Source of the DNA: Xenorhabdus griffiniae | GTDB lineage: Bacteria > Pseudomonadota > Gammaproteobacteria > Enterobacterales > Enterobacteriaceae | Reading direction: 5' to 3' | Assembly (NCBI RefSeq): GCF_001028135.1 | Contig: NZ_LDNM01000005.1 | Span: 1 to 64,000, forward strand | Length of the DNA stretch: 64,000 nucleotides | Translations under genes and position numbers: made by a program | Notes under the pieces: generated by a model | The model's input: only the letters and a program-made list of their open reading frames with translations | The model's database searches: none | Told to the model about the DNA's origin: nothing | Part shown: piece after piece, positions 42,045-49,654 of the stretch | How positions within the stretch are numbered: the first letter of the stretch is position 1 | Layout: every line of letters starts with the position of its first letter

Positions 42045-43610
42045 ATGGAAGTTGAATCTTTAGACCAAAAAGTATTGAAGGAATTAGTCAGTCGCCGTCA
42101 TCCCGAATATGAGGGACGACTAGAGCATTGGAATTTCTTGGCAGCCACTTATGCTGGTGGACGTAATTGGTTCCAACACAATATTTTTCGTTATTTCAAA
42201 GAAGGTGATAAGGAATTTAAGGAGCGTCTGGAACGCGCCTATCGCTTCAACCACACACGCGAAGTGGTCAACCTTATCAACAAGTACATCTTCAGAGAAA
42301 ACATTTCTCGTGAGCGATCTGATGCCCCTGATGCAGTAAAAGCATTCTGGGATCGAGCCACCCGTGAACAAATGACGCTTGATGAACTGATGTCTGCAAT
42401 TGATATTCAAACATCAATCTTTGGTCGGATCTGGATTGTCGTTGATTCAACAATGAAAGATGTTGAGGTGACTTCTTTAGCCGATGAGAAAAAAGCGGAT
42501 GCTCGTGCTTACGCCTACTGGTTGCCGCCCCAGCAAATGTTGGACTTCGCCTATGACGATGATGGCAACCTGCTTTGGGTACTAACACATGAACTGGTGC
42601 GTGATGATGCCAACCCGTTCACCTCATCCGGTGATTTACAAAATCGGTATCGGCTGTGGACGCGGGAAAGTTGGTTTCTGTTCCGTGAAGTTAAGGCCAA
42701 GAAAGGAAACGCTAAGCAAGCACAAATTGAGCTGGAGAATTATGGTGAACACAAATTAGGTGTTGTGCCTGTGTTCCCTGTGGATTGTATGGGAAATGCC
42801 CAGTCACGGTATTTCAGCCCGTCATTAATTGATGATATCGCATACCTTGATAGGGCTGTTGCTAACTACCTTTCTAACCTTGATGCCATTATCCAAGATC
42901 AGACTTTTAGCCAATTGGCTATTCCTGTTCAGGCGATGATGCCGGGCGATGAAAATCATACGAAGGTTTTGGAATTTGGCACAAAACGCGTCTTTACCTA
43001 CGATGCTGAGGGTGGATCGCAGCCATTTTATATGTCGCCAGATCCGAAACAGGCATCAATGATCATTCAGACCGTTCAAACCGTTATCAATGAGATTTAC
43101 CACTCAGTCGGTGTGGCTGGTGAACGAACCAAACAGGATAATGCAAAAGGTATAGATAACAGTTCAGGGGCGGCAAAAGCCTACGATTTTCAGCGTGTAA
43201 ATAGCTTATTGATCACCAAAGCTGAACGATTACAGCGCGCAGAGCGGCAGATGCTTTATTTGGCTGCGAAATGGATGGGGCAGGAGAAAACACAGGAAGA
43301 AATCGACGAATTGGTCGCATATCCTGAAAGTTTTGACGTTCGTGGCCTGATGGATGAATTTGATGTTGCTAAACAGCTTAAAGAAATCGAAGCACCTGAA
43401 TCAGTACGTCGTCACCAGATGGATATTCTGATCGAAAAAATCTTTCCAAACGTTTCTAAGGAGATGCGAAGTGCCTTTGATAAGGATTTAGAGGAATTTC
43501 CGCCAAAAAATAATCAATTAATGCTTGAAAGTAAGTATTTAAATACCTATGATTCAAGTAATAAAAAGGATCAAGAAACCGATCCGAAATCGACTCAAGA
43601 GACTGAGTGA
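42045..43610 (+). CDS. Portal protein
   Basis: A 521-residue protein following the terminase. It carries the long helical and beta pattern of portal proteins of the SPP1/HK97-like type, with the ring-forming clip (NRYRLWTRESWFLFREVK) and a late-helix region. The position between terminase and scaffold genes fixes the assignment. AAAGGATTTTAA is a good ribosome site. Confidence 0.85.
   Translation: MEVESLDQKVLKELVSRRHPEYEGRLEHWNFLAATYAGGRNWFQHNIFRYFKEGDKEFKERLERAYRFNHTREVVNLINKYIFRENISRERSDAPDAVKAFWDRATREQMTLDELMSAIDIQTSIFGRIWIVVDSTMKDVEVTSLADEKKADARAYAYWLPPQQMLDFAYDDDGNLLWVLTHELVRDDANPFTSSGDLQNRYRLWTRESWFLFREVKAKKGNAKQAQIELENYGEHKLGVVPVFPVDCMGNAQSRYFSPSLIDDIAYLDRAVANYLSNLDAIIQDQTFSQLAIPVQAMMPGDENHTKVLEFGTKRVFTYDAEGGSQPFYMSPDPKQASMIIQTVQTVINEIYHSVGVAGERTKQDNAKGIDNSSGAAKAYDFQRVNSLLITKAERLQRAERQMLYLAAKWMGQEKTQEEIDELVAYPESFDVRGLMDEFDVAKQLKEIEAPESVRRHQMDILIEKIFPNVSKEMRSAFDKDLEEFPPKNNQLMLESKYLNTYDSSNKKDQETDPKSTQETE
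43532..43549 (+). promoter_or_regulatory. Phage-wide dyad site (TAAGTA-N6-TACCTA) inside the portal gene end
   Basis: Exact dyad, followed by TATGAT as possible -10, 84 bases before the scaffold gene start. It is the only exact copy within coding DNA and could supply an internal promoter for scaffold and capsid genes. Confidence 0.55.
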
Positions 43611-43633
43611 TTTATTTACAAGGAAAGTAAGCA

Positions 43634-44500
43634 ATGGATTTAGGGTTCAAGTTGATGGCTCGTCGCGGCATTTTAATGAGCGAAGCTGATGATGGTACAC
43701 AGGGCGGTAGTGGGGGTGGTGCTCCAACTTCACTGCCAGAAAAAATCCCAGATGCAAGCACGGACGGTTATTCAGAACTTTCACAAGAAGAACTAATCGC
43801 TCGTCTGAAAGTGGCTGATACGGAAAAAGCAAATCTCATCAAAGAAACGATGAAACGCAAAACTGATAACAAGACACTGGCGGAAAAATTAGCGGCATTT
43901 GGTGATGCAACCCCTGAGCGAGTATCTGAATTACTGGCTGCTCAACAGGCTGCGGAAGAAGAAAAACAACGCCGTGAACAAGAGGAACAAGAGAAACGTG
44001 GTGAGTTTGATGCCGTCAAAAAACAGATGGTTGACGCTCATAAAGCCGAGCTGGAAGGCCGTGATGATCAAATCACAACTTTGAACAGCGAAAAGCAGGC
44101 TCTGCGTTCTCAGATCCTTGAACTAACAGTAGGTTCGGCGTTCTCCGGCTCAAACTTCTTACGTGAAGAAACGCTGATCACACCAAGCAAAGCTCGTGTG
44201 ATTTACGGTACTCATTTTGAAGTCGGCGAGGACGGTAGTGTTCTTGGTTATGATAAACCCGCCGGAACTAAAGATCGGGCTATCTTAGTTGATGGTAACG
44301 GTAGTGCTTTAGGTTTTGAGCAGGCCATTGAACGCATTCTGAAAGCTGACCCTGAATCTGATGCTTTACTACGCAGCAAAGCCAAACCGGGGGCGGGTTC
44401 AAAGAGTGATCCTGTACTGGAAAAACAGCCGGTGTCGAAAGAAAAGAGTTCTCTCGACAAAATTGCTGGCGGACTTGCCAAGTTACGAGCCGGTAAGTAA
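43634..44500 (+). CDS. Capsid scaffolding protein
   Basis: A 288-residue, highly charged, coiled-coil-rich protein (EEEKQRREQEEQEKRGEFDAVKKQMVDAHKAELEGRDDQITTLNSEKQALRSQI). The Gly-rich N-terminus and basic C-terminal tail (SSLDKIAGGLAKLRAGK) are typical of scaffolds, which bind capsid through the C-terminus. It lies directly upstream of the capsid gene. AAGGAAAG precedes the ATG at 43634. A later ATG at 43676 is also possible. Confidence 0.8.
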   Translation: MDLGFKLMARRGILMSEADDGTQGGSGGGAPTSLPEKIPDASTDGYSELSQEELIARLKVADTEKANLIKETMKRKTDNKTLAEKLAAFGDATPERVSELLAAQQAAEEEKQRREQEEQEKRGEFDAVKKQMVDAHKAELEGRDDQITTLNSEKQALRSQILELTVGSAFSGSNFLREETLITPSKARVIYGTHFEVGEDGSVLGYDKPAGTKDRAILVDGNGSALGFEQAIERILKADPESDALLRSKAKPGAGSKSDPVLEKQPVSKEKSSLDKIAGGLAKLRAGK

Positions 44501-44506
44501 TTAACA

Positions 44507-44527
44507 AGGGGAACTGGACGTTCCCCT
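44507..44527 (+). terminator. Hairpin between scaffold and capsid
   Basis: AGGGGAAC and GTTCCCCT pair perfectly with a short loop, without a U-tract. Probably stabilises the capsid mRNA 5' end. Confidence 0.45.
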
Positions 44528-44564
44528 CTAGCAAAATTTGTGTGTATACTAAAGGGAATTTACG

Positions 44565-45449
44565 ATGCCATTACTACGAGAAGAAGCTGAAAAGCTGTCT
44601 AATAACACGCTTGAACAGGGTGTTATTGAAACCATTATCGACCGTGAAGACTTGTTTGCGGTATTGCCGTTCATGAAAGTGGACTCAAAGGCATACCTGT
44701 ATAACCGTGAATCTGAACTAAGCGAAGCACAATTTATCGATGTGAATGATGAAGTACCGGAAGGTGCGGCAAAGTTCTCTGAACATGTTGCTAAACTGCG
44801 CATTTTGGCAGGCGATGTGGACGTTGATAAATTCCTGTCCTCTACAATGGGCGACACGAATAGCCAGATGGCTATTCAAATCCGTTCCAAAGTAAAAGGT
44901 CTGGCTCGTGCATTCCGTCGCAACCTGATCCTCGGTGATAGCTCCTCTAACGCTAAAACCTTTGACGGTATTCCTAAGCTGATCCACAACGACCAGAAAA
45001 TCATTGCTGACTCTTCAATGACGTTCTCCATGCTGGATGAGCTGGTTGATGCGGTCAAAGACTTAGGTGCTGATGCAATCATGATGCGTTCTGAGCATAT
45101 CCGTGCATACCGTGCTCTGCTGCGTACCGTGAACGTCGGCCCTACTGAAATCATGATCGAAAACTTTGGTCGTCCAATGTTGACTCACAACGGTGTACCA
45201 TTCCTTGTGAATGATTTCATTCCAAAAACCAGTGATACAAAAGCGCAGAAAGCCGACATTTACTGTCTACATCTGAGCGAAGAGAACGGTCTGACGGGTC
45301 TGTACGGTGGTGATAATGCAGGTATCGTTGTTGAAGATATCGGTACTGTACAGAACAAAGATGCCACCCGTACCCGTGTTAAATGGTATTGCTCTCTGGC
45401 AAACAAACACGACAAAGCTATCGCGGCTCTGACAGGCGTAGCTCTGTAA
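44565..45449 (+). CDS. Major capsid protein
   Basis: A 294-residue protein of the HK97 fold by position and features: an N-terminal helical region, an E-loop, and a spine-like region (TRTRVKWYCSLANKHDKAIAALTGVAL at the end). It follows the scaffold gene, has a strong AAAGGGAA ribosome site, GC-richer codon use than its neighbours (a mark of high expression) and a strong terminator downstream. Confidence 0.88.
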   Translation: MPLLREEAEKLSNNTLEQGVIETIIDREDLFAVLPFMKVDSKAYLYNRESELSEAQFIDVNDEVPEGAAKFSEHVAKLRILAGDVDVDKFLSSTMGDTNSQMAIQIRSKVKGLARAFRRNLILGDSSSNAKTFDGIPKLIHNDQKIIADSSMTFSMLDELVDAVKDLGADAIMMRSEHIRAYRALLRTVNVGPTEIMIENFGRPMLTHNGVPFLVNDFIPKTSDTKAQKADIYCLHLSEENGLTGLYGGDNAGIVVEDIGTVQNKDATRTRVKWYCSLANKHDKAIAALTGVAL

Positions 45450-45468
45450 TAGGCGCAGGTGACCGAAA

Positions 45469-45496
45469 GGGGTGAGGCGAAAGCCCACCCTTTTTT
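45469..45496 (+). terminator. Rho-independent terminator after the capsid gene
   Basis: GGGTG-A-GGC-GAAA-GCC-CACCC forms a stem with a one-base bulge and a GAAA loop, followed by six T residues. Confidence 0.88.
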
Positions 45497-45514
45497 CTTA
45501 TAGGGGGAGTAATT

Positions 45515-45763
45515 ATGACCGAAAAGCAAGTGAAATTGACTGAAAGTTCAATGCGTGGTTATAACGGGCATCTGTTTATGACCGAGTTTCAAAATGGCAA
45601 AACAATAACGCCGGTATCTCAACGAAAGCAGGATCGTATTTTGGCTACCGTTCGTTCTGAAATTGCCGCTAAACCGGCAACGAAAGAGTTGGAAACAATG
45701 CCGCCAGTCACACCACCGATTAAAGAGCCTAGCGTATCGGAAGACAAACACGAAGAAAGTTAA
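45515..45763 (+). CDS. Small head-associated protein (paralogue of the next gene)
   Basis: An 82-residue protein. Residues 5-45 (VKLTESSMRGYNGHLFMTEFQNGKTITPVSQRKQDRILATV) match the start of the next protein, so the pair shares a duplicated domain. The C-terminus is Pro-rich. It lies directly after the capsid gene and terminator, hence a decoration or head-completion function is likely. The ribosome site is AGGGGGAG. Confidence 0.6.
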   Translation: MTEKQVKLTESSMRGYNGHLFMTEFQNGKTITPVSQRKQDRILATVRSEIAAKPATKELETMPPVTPPIKEPSVSEDKHEES

Positions 45764-45775
45764 GTAATAACAGTA

Positions 45776-45796
45776 GTGCGGTCGGGATGACCGCAC
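45776..45796 (+). terminator. Hairpin between the two paralogous genes
   Basis: GTGCGGTC and GACCGCAC pair perfectly around a 5-base loop; only a weak T-rich tail follows. Confidence 0.45.
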
Positions 45797-45818
45797 CTTC
45801 TCATTAAGGAAAGTGAAA

Positions 45819-46250
45819 ATGAAACCCGCCAAAGTAAAACTCTTGGAATCAGCATTTTCCGGTTATACCGGTGTCATGTCTGGTGTCATGTTTGAGAACG
45901 GTGTAAGTAAAACCGCTATTCCGTTTATTGATCAACAGCGGATATGTTCAATTATGAAAGCCGAAACCGTGGAGGGTAAAAATGTGAGTGGGGCGGCTGC
46001 ATTAGCCGAATCTCGTGAAATTACAGCAAAACAAGCGTTGGAACTGGAAACAAAAGCAACGCCAACCACTGAATTACTGCGTGAAGGAGAAAATGATCTT
46101 CCTATTATCCGATTCACACGAAATGAACTGGAAGCGTTGGCTGATAAAGGCGGGATTGCTGCTTTGCGTAAAATTGGTAACGAGTTCAATGTGCGTGAAA
46201 AATCAATTGAAGCGATGATCGAAAGTATCCTCAACGTGGCAGGTGAATAA
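45819..46250 (+). CDS. Head-associated protein with duplicated N-terminal domain
   Basis: A 143-residue protein from the ATG at 45819; a GTG at 45813 is in frame. Its N-terminal 40 residues (VKLLESAFSGYTGVMSGVMFENGVSKTAIPFIDQQRICSIMKAE) repeat the domain of the preceding gene. The C-terminus (ELEALADKGGIAALRKIGNEFNVREKSIEAMIESIL) looks like a small helical domain of head fibre or connector proteins. It overlaps the next gene by one base. Confidence 0.6.
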   Translation: MKPAKVKLLESAFSGYTGVMSGVMFENGVSKTAIPFIDQQRICSIMKAETVEGKNVSGAAALAESREITAKQALELETKATPTTELLREGENDLPIIRFTRNELEALADKGGIAALRKIGNEFNVREKSIEAMIESILNVAGE

Positions 46251-47089
46251 TGTCAAAACTGGACGTAATCAAATCAGGCGGTGTATCAGAAATTACTGTG
46301 ATGTTTGATGCGCTTGATATAGAGAAAGCCTCTTATTCATTGTTCGACATTGCCGGTAAAACGATTATTGCTGACCAAGACATTACTCTGAATAGCGGCG
46401 ATCTGAGCGCCTCCTTTTCTATCTCAGGTGAACATAACGTTTTAGCGGATGGCAAAACCAAAGACATGCGTCGTGTTGTGGTAAAAACAACTACAGCAAG
46501 TGGTCGGGTATCTGAATTTGAACAGTATTATGCTGTTATTGTCTCAATAGAATTAGCTGTACCCAGTGAATCTTTCATTACCCTGATGGAAGCAAAACTA
46601 GCTGCTATAGATATGTATTCCTCAGATGCATTTTTGTTCCTGAGTGATCATACTCAGCGTCAGGCCTTAATAGAGGCAACAAGACGCCTCAAGAATATGA
46701 AATTCAGTCTCAAGCGGATTTATAAGATATCGGATAGCGAATACGACCGACCTCAAAACGTGTTAGCGACTAATGCATTACCGTTTTATCTGGCTGGTGA
46801 ATTTAAAGGTGACGCAATTGATTTCTCTGAGCTGACAGAAGAAGAGTACCGAGCACTGCCTGATTATTTCCTCAATGATATGGCGCAAGCCTGCATGATT
46901 GAGGCTGTTTCTGTTGTGACTACCGGTGGTGCGGCAGATGCCCGTGATGAGGGCGTACTGTCTGAATCTATTGGTGAAACAACCAATATGTATCGTAGCG
47001 GCAGGGCAGCAACACAGGCATTGTCGCGTAAAACTTGGCGCTTAATTGCACGCTATACAGACAATGTGATTCGCATTCGCCGAGGGTGA
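46250..47089 (+). CDS. Head completion / adaptor protein
   Basis: A 279-residue protein between capsid-associated genes and the head stopper. The N-terminal 100 residues look like an Ig-like beta domain (DALDIEKASYSLFDIAGKTIIADQDITLNSGDLSASFSIS). The C-terminal part is helical (LMEAKLAAIDMYSSDAFLFLSDHTQRQALIEATRRLKNM), like the adaptors of the gp15/gp6 type that seat on the portal. The joined Ig-like and adaptor domains are unusual. The assignment is by position plus fold impression. Confidence 0.65.
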   Translation: MSKLDVIKSGGVSEITVMFDALDIEKASYSLFDIAGKTIIADQDITLNSGDLSASFSISGEHNVLADGKTKDMRRVVVKTTTASGRVSEFEQYYAVIVSIELAVPSESFITLMEAKLAAIDMYSSDAFLFLSDHTQRQALIEATRRLKNMKFSLKRIYKISDSEYDRPQNVLATNALPFYLAGEFKGDAIDFSELTEEEYRALPDYFLNDMAQACMIEAVSVVTTGGAADARDEGVLSESIGETTNMYRSGRAATQALSRKTWRLIARYTDNVIRIRRG

Positions 47090-47090
47090 T

Positions 47091-47444
47091 ATGAATATCA
47101 GTTGGCAATCAACCGCAACCATTTATCGTAAATCTGAAACATTGAATATTTATGGAGAACCTGAATTACAGTTTGCTGGAAAATCACCGGTCGGAATTGT
47201 TCGTTTTATTCAGGCATATGATCGTTCATCTGTACGAGCGGATAGTTCGGCATCACGAGGTAAAGCGGATATTGAGTTGTTTGATGCCGTTCTGATCTTC
47301 CCCGAAAAAACAAAGCTCAATATTGACGATGTGTTGTTGGTTGAAGGTGTGAAGTTGGAGATTAAAAGCATTCACAACAGATTCGGCTTAAGGGGCAAGG
47401 AGGGGCATTTTGAAGTGGGGGCAAACTTGTGGGTATCTCAGTAG
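47091..47444 (+). CDS. Head-tail stopper protein
   Basis: A 117-residue beta-barrel-like protein (SWQSTATIYRKSETLNIYGEPEL; DVLLVEGVKLEIKSIHNRFGLRGKEGHFEV) at the place of head-closure proteins (SPP1 gp16/HK97 gp7-like). It overlaps the next gene by 16 bases. Confidence 0.7.
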   Translation: MNISWQSTATIYRKSETLNIYGEPELQFAGKSPVGIVRFIQAYDRSSVRADSSASRGKADIELFDAVLIFPEKTKLNIDDVLLVEGVKLEIKSIHNRFGLRGKEGHFEVGANLWVSQ

Positions 47445-47926
47445 ACATTGGTTCATTTAAACGTGTTCAGAAACGTTTGACGCACAGTCAGCATGCTCTC
47501 AAAAAGAACTTACTCAATGAATTACGGAAAATGGCGGTTGAAATGCAGAAGTATGCCCGCGCCATGATCCCCCGTGAGACAGGTAGCCTTGAAAGTGCTG
47601 TCTTCGCTCATGTTGTAAATAGAAGGGATGAGGTTCATGTGAATCTTTATGTTTCTGAGCACAAGAAACGTGAAGGATTTAATATTCGTGGTAAGTCCGT
47701 CAAGAGTGTTTCAGTCGGTCGTTATGCCAAATACATGCACAATGGACAATATCGGCTTGGGATATTGTCACGAATTAAACAGCAGAGTAACTACGCTACC
47801 AATATGCGGGTTAAAGTGGGTAAAGGGTTTATTGGACGAGCCGGTAATACTGTATGGAAACGTTACCGTAATGATCTAAAAGAGGCGGGCATAAGAGCGG
47901 GTTTTGGTCGAGGTCGATGGAAATGA
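47429..47926 (+). CDS. HK97 gp10-like neck / tail completion protein
   Basis: A 165-residue protein from the GTG at 47429. LRKMAVEMQKYARAMIPRETGSLESAVFA is the HK97-gp10 signature (helix followed by PRETGxL), then VGRYAKYMHNGQYRLG. These proteins join head and tail. The C-terminus is basic. Confidence 0.85.
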   Translation: MGISVDIGSFKRVQKRLTHSQHALKKNLLNELRKMAVEMQKYARAMIPRETGSLESAVFAHVVNRRDEVHVNLYVSEHKKREGFNIRGKSVKSVSVGRYAKYMHNGQYRLGILSRIKQQSNYATNMRVKVGKGFIGRAGNTVWKRYRNDLKEAGIRAGFGRGRWK

Positions 47927-48303
47927 TTTTAGAAGCATTTACTAAATATCTTGAATCAAAAGGAGTGGGAAAAATAGGAAAAGATCTGTTTTGCCACTAT
48001 ATGCCCCCCAAAATACCTCGTGGCTATCTGGTTATGTCGCCTAGCGATGGGATTAAAATTGATTCAGAGTTAAAAGGCTACTATCAAGACATTTTTCCGT
48101 TTATGATTAGAGCAGAAAGTATTGGAAAGGTTAACCAATTAAGTAATGTGGTTATGGAGCACCTTTCAGTACGTGATATTGAGATAAATGGAGTTTATTT
48201 CAATTTAATACAAGTCATTACATTGCCTACTATCTACCCCCAAAATGACGGAGGTTCTTTTGAAGCAGGCGTTGTGATAGAGTTCAGTTGTTATTTAAAA
48301 TAA
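47917..48303 (+). CDS. Tail terminator protein
   Basis: A 128-residue protein in the slot between neck and tail tube, with the alpha-beta pattern of tail terminators (FPFMIRAESIGKVNQLSNVVMEHLSVRDIEINGVYFNLIQVITLPTIYPQNDGG). These cap the tail tube after assembly. Assignment is by position and pattern. Confidence 0.7.
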   Translation: MEMILEAFTKYLESKGVGKIGKDLFCHYMPPKIPRGYLVMSPSDGIKIDSELKGYYQDIFPFMIRAESIGKVNQLSNVVMEHLSVRDIEINGVYFNLIQVITLPTIYPQNDGGSFEAGVVIEFSCYLK

Positions 48304-48318
48304 GTAAGGGAATACTTA
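48301..48318 (+). promoter_or_regulatory. Phage-wide dyad site (TAAGTA-N6-TACTTA) overlapping the tail tube start
   Basis: Exact dyad that spans the stop of the previous gene, the AAGGGA ribosome site and the first base of the tail tube ATG, so it could also act on the RNA. Confidence 0.6.
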
Positions 48319-48809
48319 TGGCAGGTTCAAAAGTTGAAAATATTAAGCTAGGTGCATGTAACGTTTCTTTCAAAGGCGTTGATTTGGGTTATACCAAAGG
48401 CGGTGTAGAGGTGGAGGTTACTACTGACACACTGAAAGTGACGGTTGACCAGTTTGGTGAAACCACCGTTTCTGAACTGATTCAGGGGCGTAATATCAAA
48501 GTCACTGTACCACTGGCAGAAACTGTCCTTGAACGTCTGGCTACCGTAATGCCGGGGAGTGAAGTCGGCGGTGCGGGTGACGAAATTACCATCAAGACGG
48601 GTATTGGCATCAACCTTGTTGAAGTCGCTGAATCTCTGGTTCTGACACCGCTCAACAAAGATGATTACGTCCTGACTCTGCCACGTACTGCTACAGCAGG
48701 TAGCTTCACCATGGCATACAAGCATGATGATGTTCGTGTGTTCAATATTGAATTTAATGCTTACCCTGATGACAGTGGTGTATTGGGGAAAATGGCAAAA
48801 AAAAAGTAG
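48318..48809 (+). CDS. Major tail tube protein, with a possible -1 frameshifted extension to 48880
   Basis: A 163-residue protein from the ATG at 48318: MAGSKVENIKLGACNVSFKGVDLGYTKGGVEVEVTT is typical of siphophage tube proteins, with alternating beta segments. The tube assembles around the tape measure. The zero-frame ends KMAKKK-stop. At A AAA AAG (48800-48806) a -1 slip would continue for 24 codons (VVTESASKDKKSEGSKVQ...) to a TAG at 48878-48880. C-terminally extended tube proteins made by frameshifting are known in other phages. Confidence 0.85.
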   Translation: MAGSKVENIKLGACNVSFKGVDLGYTKGGVEVEVTTDTLKVTVDQFGETTVSELIQGRNIKVTVPLAETVLERLATVMPGSEVGGAGDEITIKTGIGINLVEVAESLVLTPLNKDDYVLTLPRTATAGSFTMAYKHDDVRVFNIEFNAYPDDSGVLGKMAKKK

Positions 48810-48880
48810 TTACTGAATCTGCTTCTAAAGATAAAAAATCTGAGGGAAGCAAAGTTCAGAATAATCAATCTGTGGCATAG
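48797..48880 (+). other. Candidate -1 frameshift site and C-terminal extension
   Basis: Nine consecutive A residues (48797-48805) followed by G give the slippery heptamer A AAA AAG one codon before TAG. The -1 frame stays open 24 codons with a charged composition (KDKKSEGSK). CTTC-N3-AGAT-N5-ATCT-N4-GAAG, starting about 18 bases after the slippery site, could form a weak stimulatory stem. Confidence 0.5.
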
Positions 48881-48915
48881 CGCGATACAAACCAAGATTA
48901 ATTAATTTGATCTGG

Positions 48916-48933
48916 TAAGTATGTTTATACCTA
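48916..48933 (+). promoter_or_regulatory. Phage-wide dyad site (TAAGTA-N6-TACCTA) before the tail chaperone
   Basis: Exact dyad overlapping TATTAT (48932-48937), followed after 10 bases by a strong terminator, so a promoter here would be attenuated. Confidence 0.55.
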
Positions 48934-48942
48934 TTATATTAT

Positions 48943-48968
48943 AGGGCTTCTATTTGAAGCCCTTTTTA
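48943..48968 (+). terminator. Rho-independent terminator between tail tube and chaperone
   Basis: AGGGCTTC and GAAGCCCT form a perfect 8-bp stem around TATTT, followed by TTTTTATT. Confidence 0.88.
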
Positions 48969-48984
48969 TTACATGGAGTTTAAG

Positions 48985-49302
48985 ATGGCAAAATTACTTG
49001 ACCTTGATGCAATTGCCCCAAAACCTAAAGAAGTCACTTTGCGTGGCGTAAATTACAAAATGTCACCAATGACAGTTGGCCTGTTTGTACTGGCGCAGCA
49101 ATTCCAATCGCAGGATATTGAAAATCAAACTCCTGCTGAGCAATTAAAGGCAGGTATTGAGATTGTTCGCAAGCTGCTACCTGAAATGCCGGAAGCAGAA
49201 ATAGATAATCTGACTCCAGAACAGGTTCAGCAAATTGTTCTCTTTGCATTTCAGGAAGGTGAAGAAACCAATGAACGTCACGCTGGAGAAGACGCAAAGT
49301 AA
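48985..49302 (+). CDS. Tail assembly chaperone, upstream part (gpG-like)
   Basis: A 105-residue protein from the ATG at 48985 (ATGGAG upstream; an in-frame ATG at 48973 is less suitable). It is acidic and helical (EVTLRGVNYKMSPMTVGLFVLAQQFQSQD), the usual composition for gpG-like chaperones just upstream of the tape measure. It ends DAK-stop at 49302 inside an overlap with the -1 frame that continues as the T-like part. Confidence 0.8.
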   Translation: MAKLLDLDAIAPKPKEVTLRGVNYKMSPMTVGLFVLAQQFQSQDIENQTPAEQLKAGIEIVRKLLPEMPEAEIDNLTPEQVQQIVLFAFQEGEETNERHAGEDAK

Positions 49303-49652
49303 TAACCCGTCAAGAAAGCGGAGTCGAGATTGTTTCTATCGATTTTGGTTTCTACTTTTGTCGTGTTGTTGCTTTTTATGGCGAAACCACGGAATCGGTT
49401 ATCGCCATGCCGCTTGAACGGTTCTGGTTATTAAGTCGAAACATAGACCGCATCAAGTCAGAAGATGATATTCGTCGCTTGCAGACAGCAAGGGTTGCCC
49501 AGGCAACGGCGGATAGTTACACGGCATTTGAGAAAAGTTTACAGCAGCGATTGGGGCAGCCGGTCATTATGAAAAAGGTGTTGTCACCTTTCCATGCCGA
49601 GGCTGATCCAGATGCCGAATTGAAATTAAGGAATATATTCGGTAGGAGCTAA
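49275..49652 (+). CDS. Tail assembly chaperone, frameshifted downstream part (gpT-like)
   Basis: The -1 frame is open from 49275. It encodes VITRQESGVEIVSIDFGFYFCRVVAFYGETTESVIAMPLERFWLLSRNIDRIK and ends at 49652. The only ATG (49407) lies inside the conserved MPLERFW region, so no proper start exists for the N-terminal 35 residues. It is therefore probably made only as a G-T fusion, after a slip at CAAAGTAA (49295-49302), where Lys AAG can re-pair to AAA just before the stop. Only the location and the absence of a start are seen; the slip is inferred from lambda-type G/GT. Confidence 0.75.
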   Translation, partial: TSRWRRRKVITRQESGVEIVSIDFGFYFCRVVAFYGETTESVIAMPLERFWLLSRNIDRIKSEDDIRRLQTARVAQATADSYTAFEKSLQQRLGQPVIMKKVLSPFHAEADPDAELKLRNIFGRS

Positions 49653-49654
49653 GG

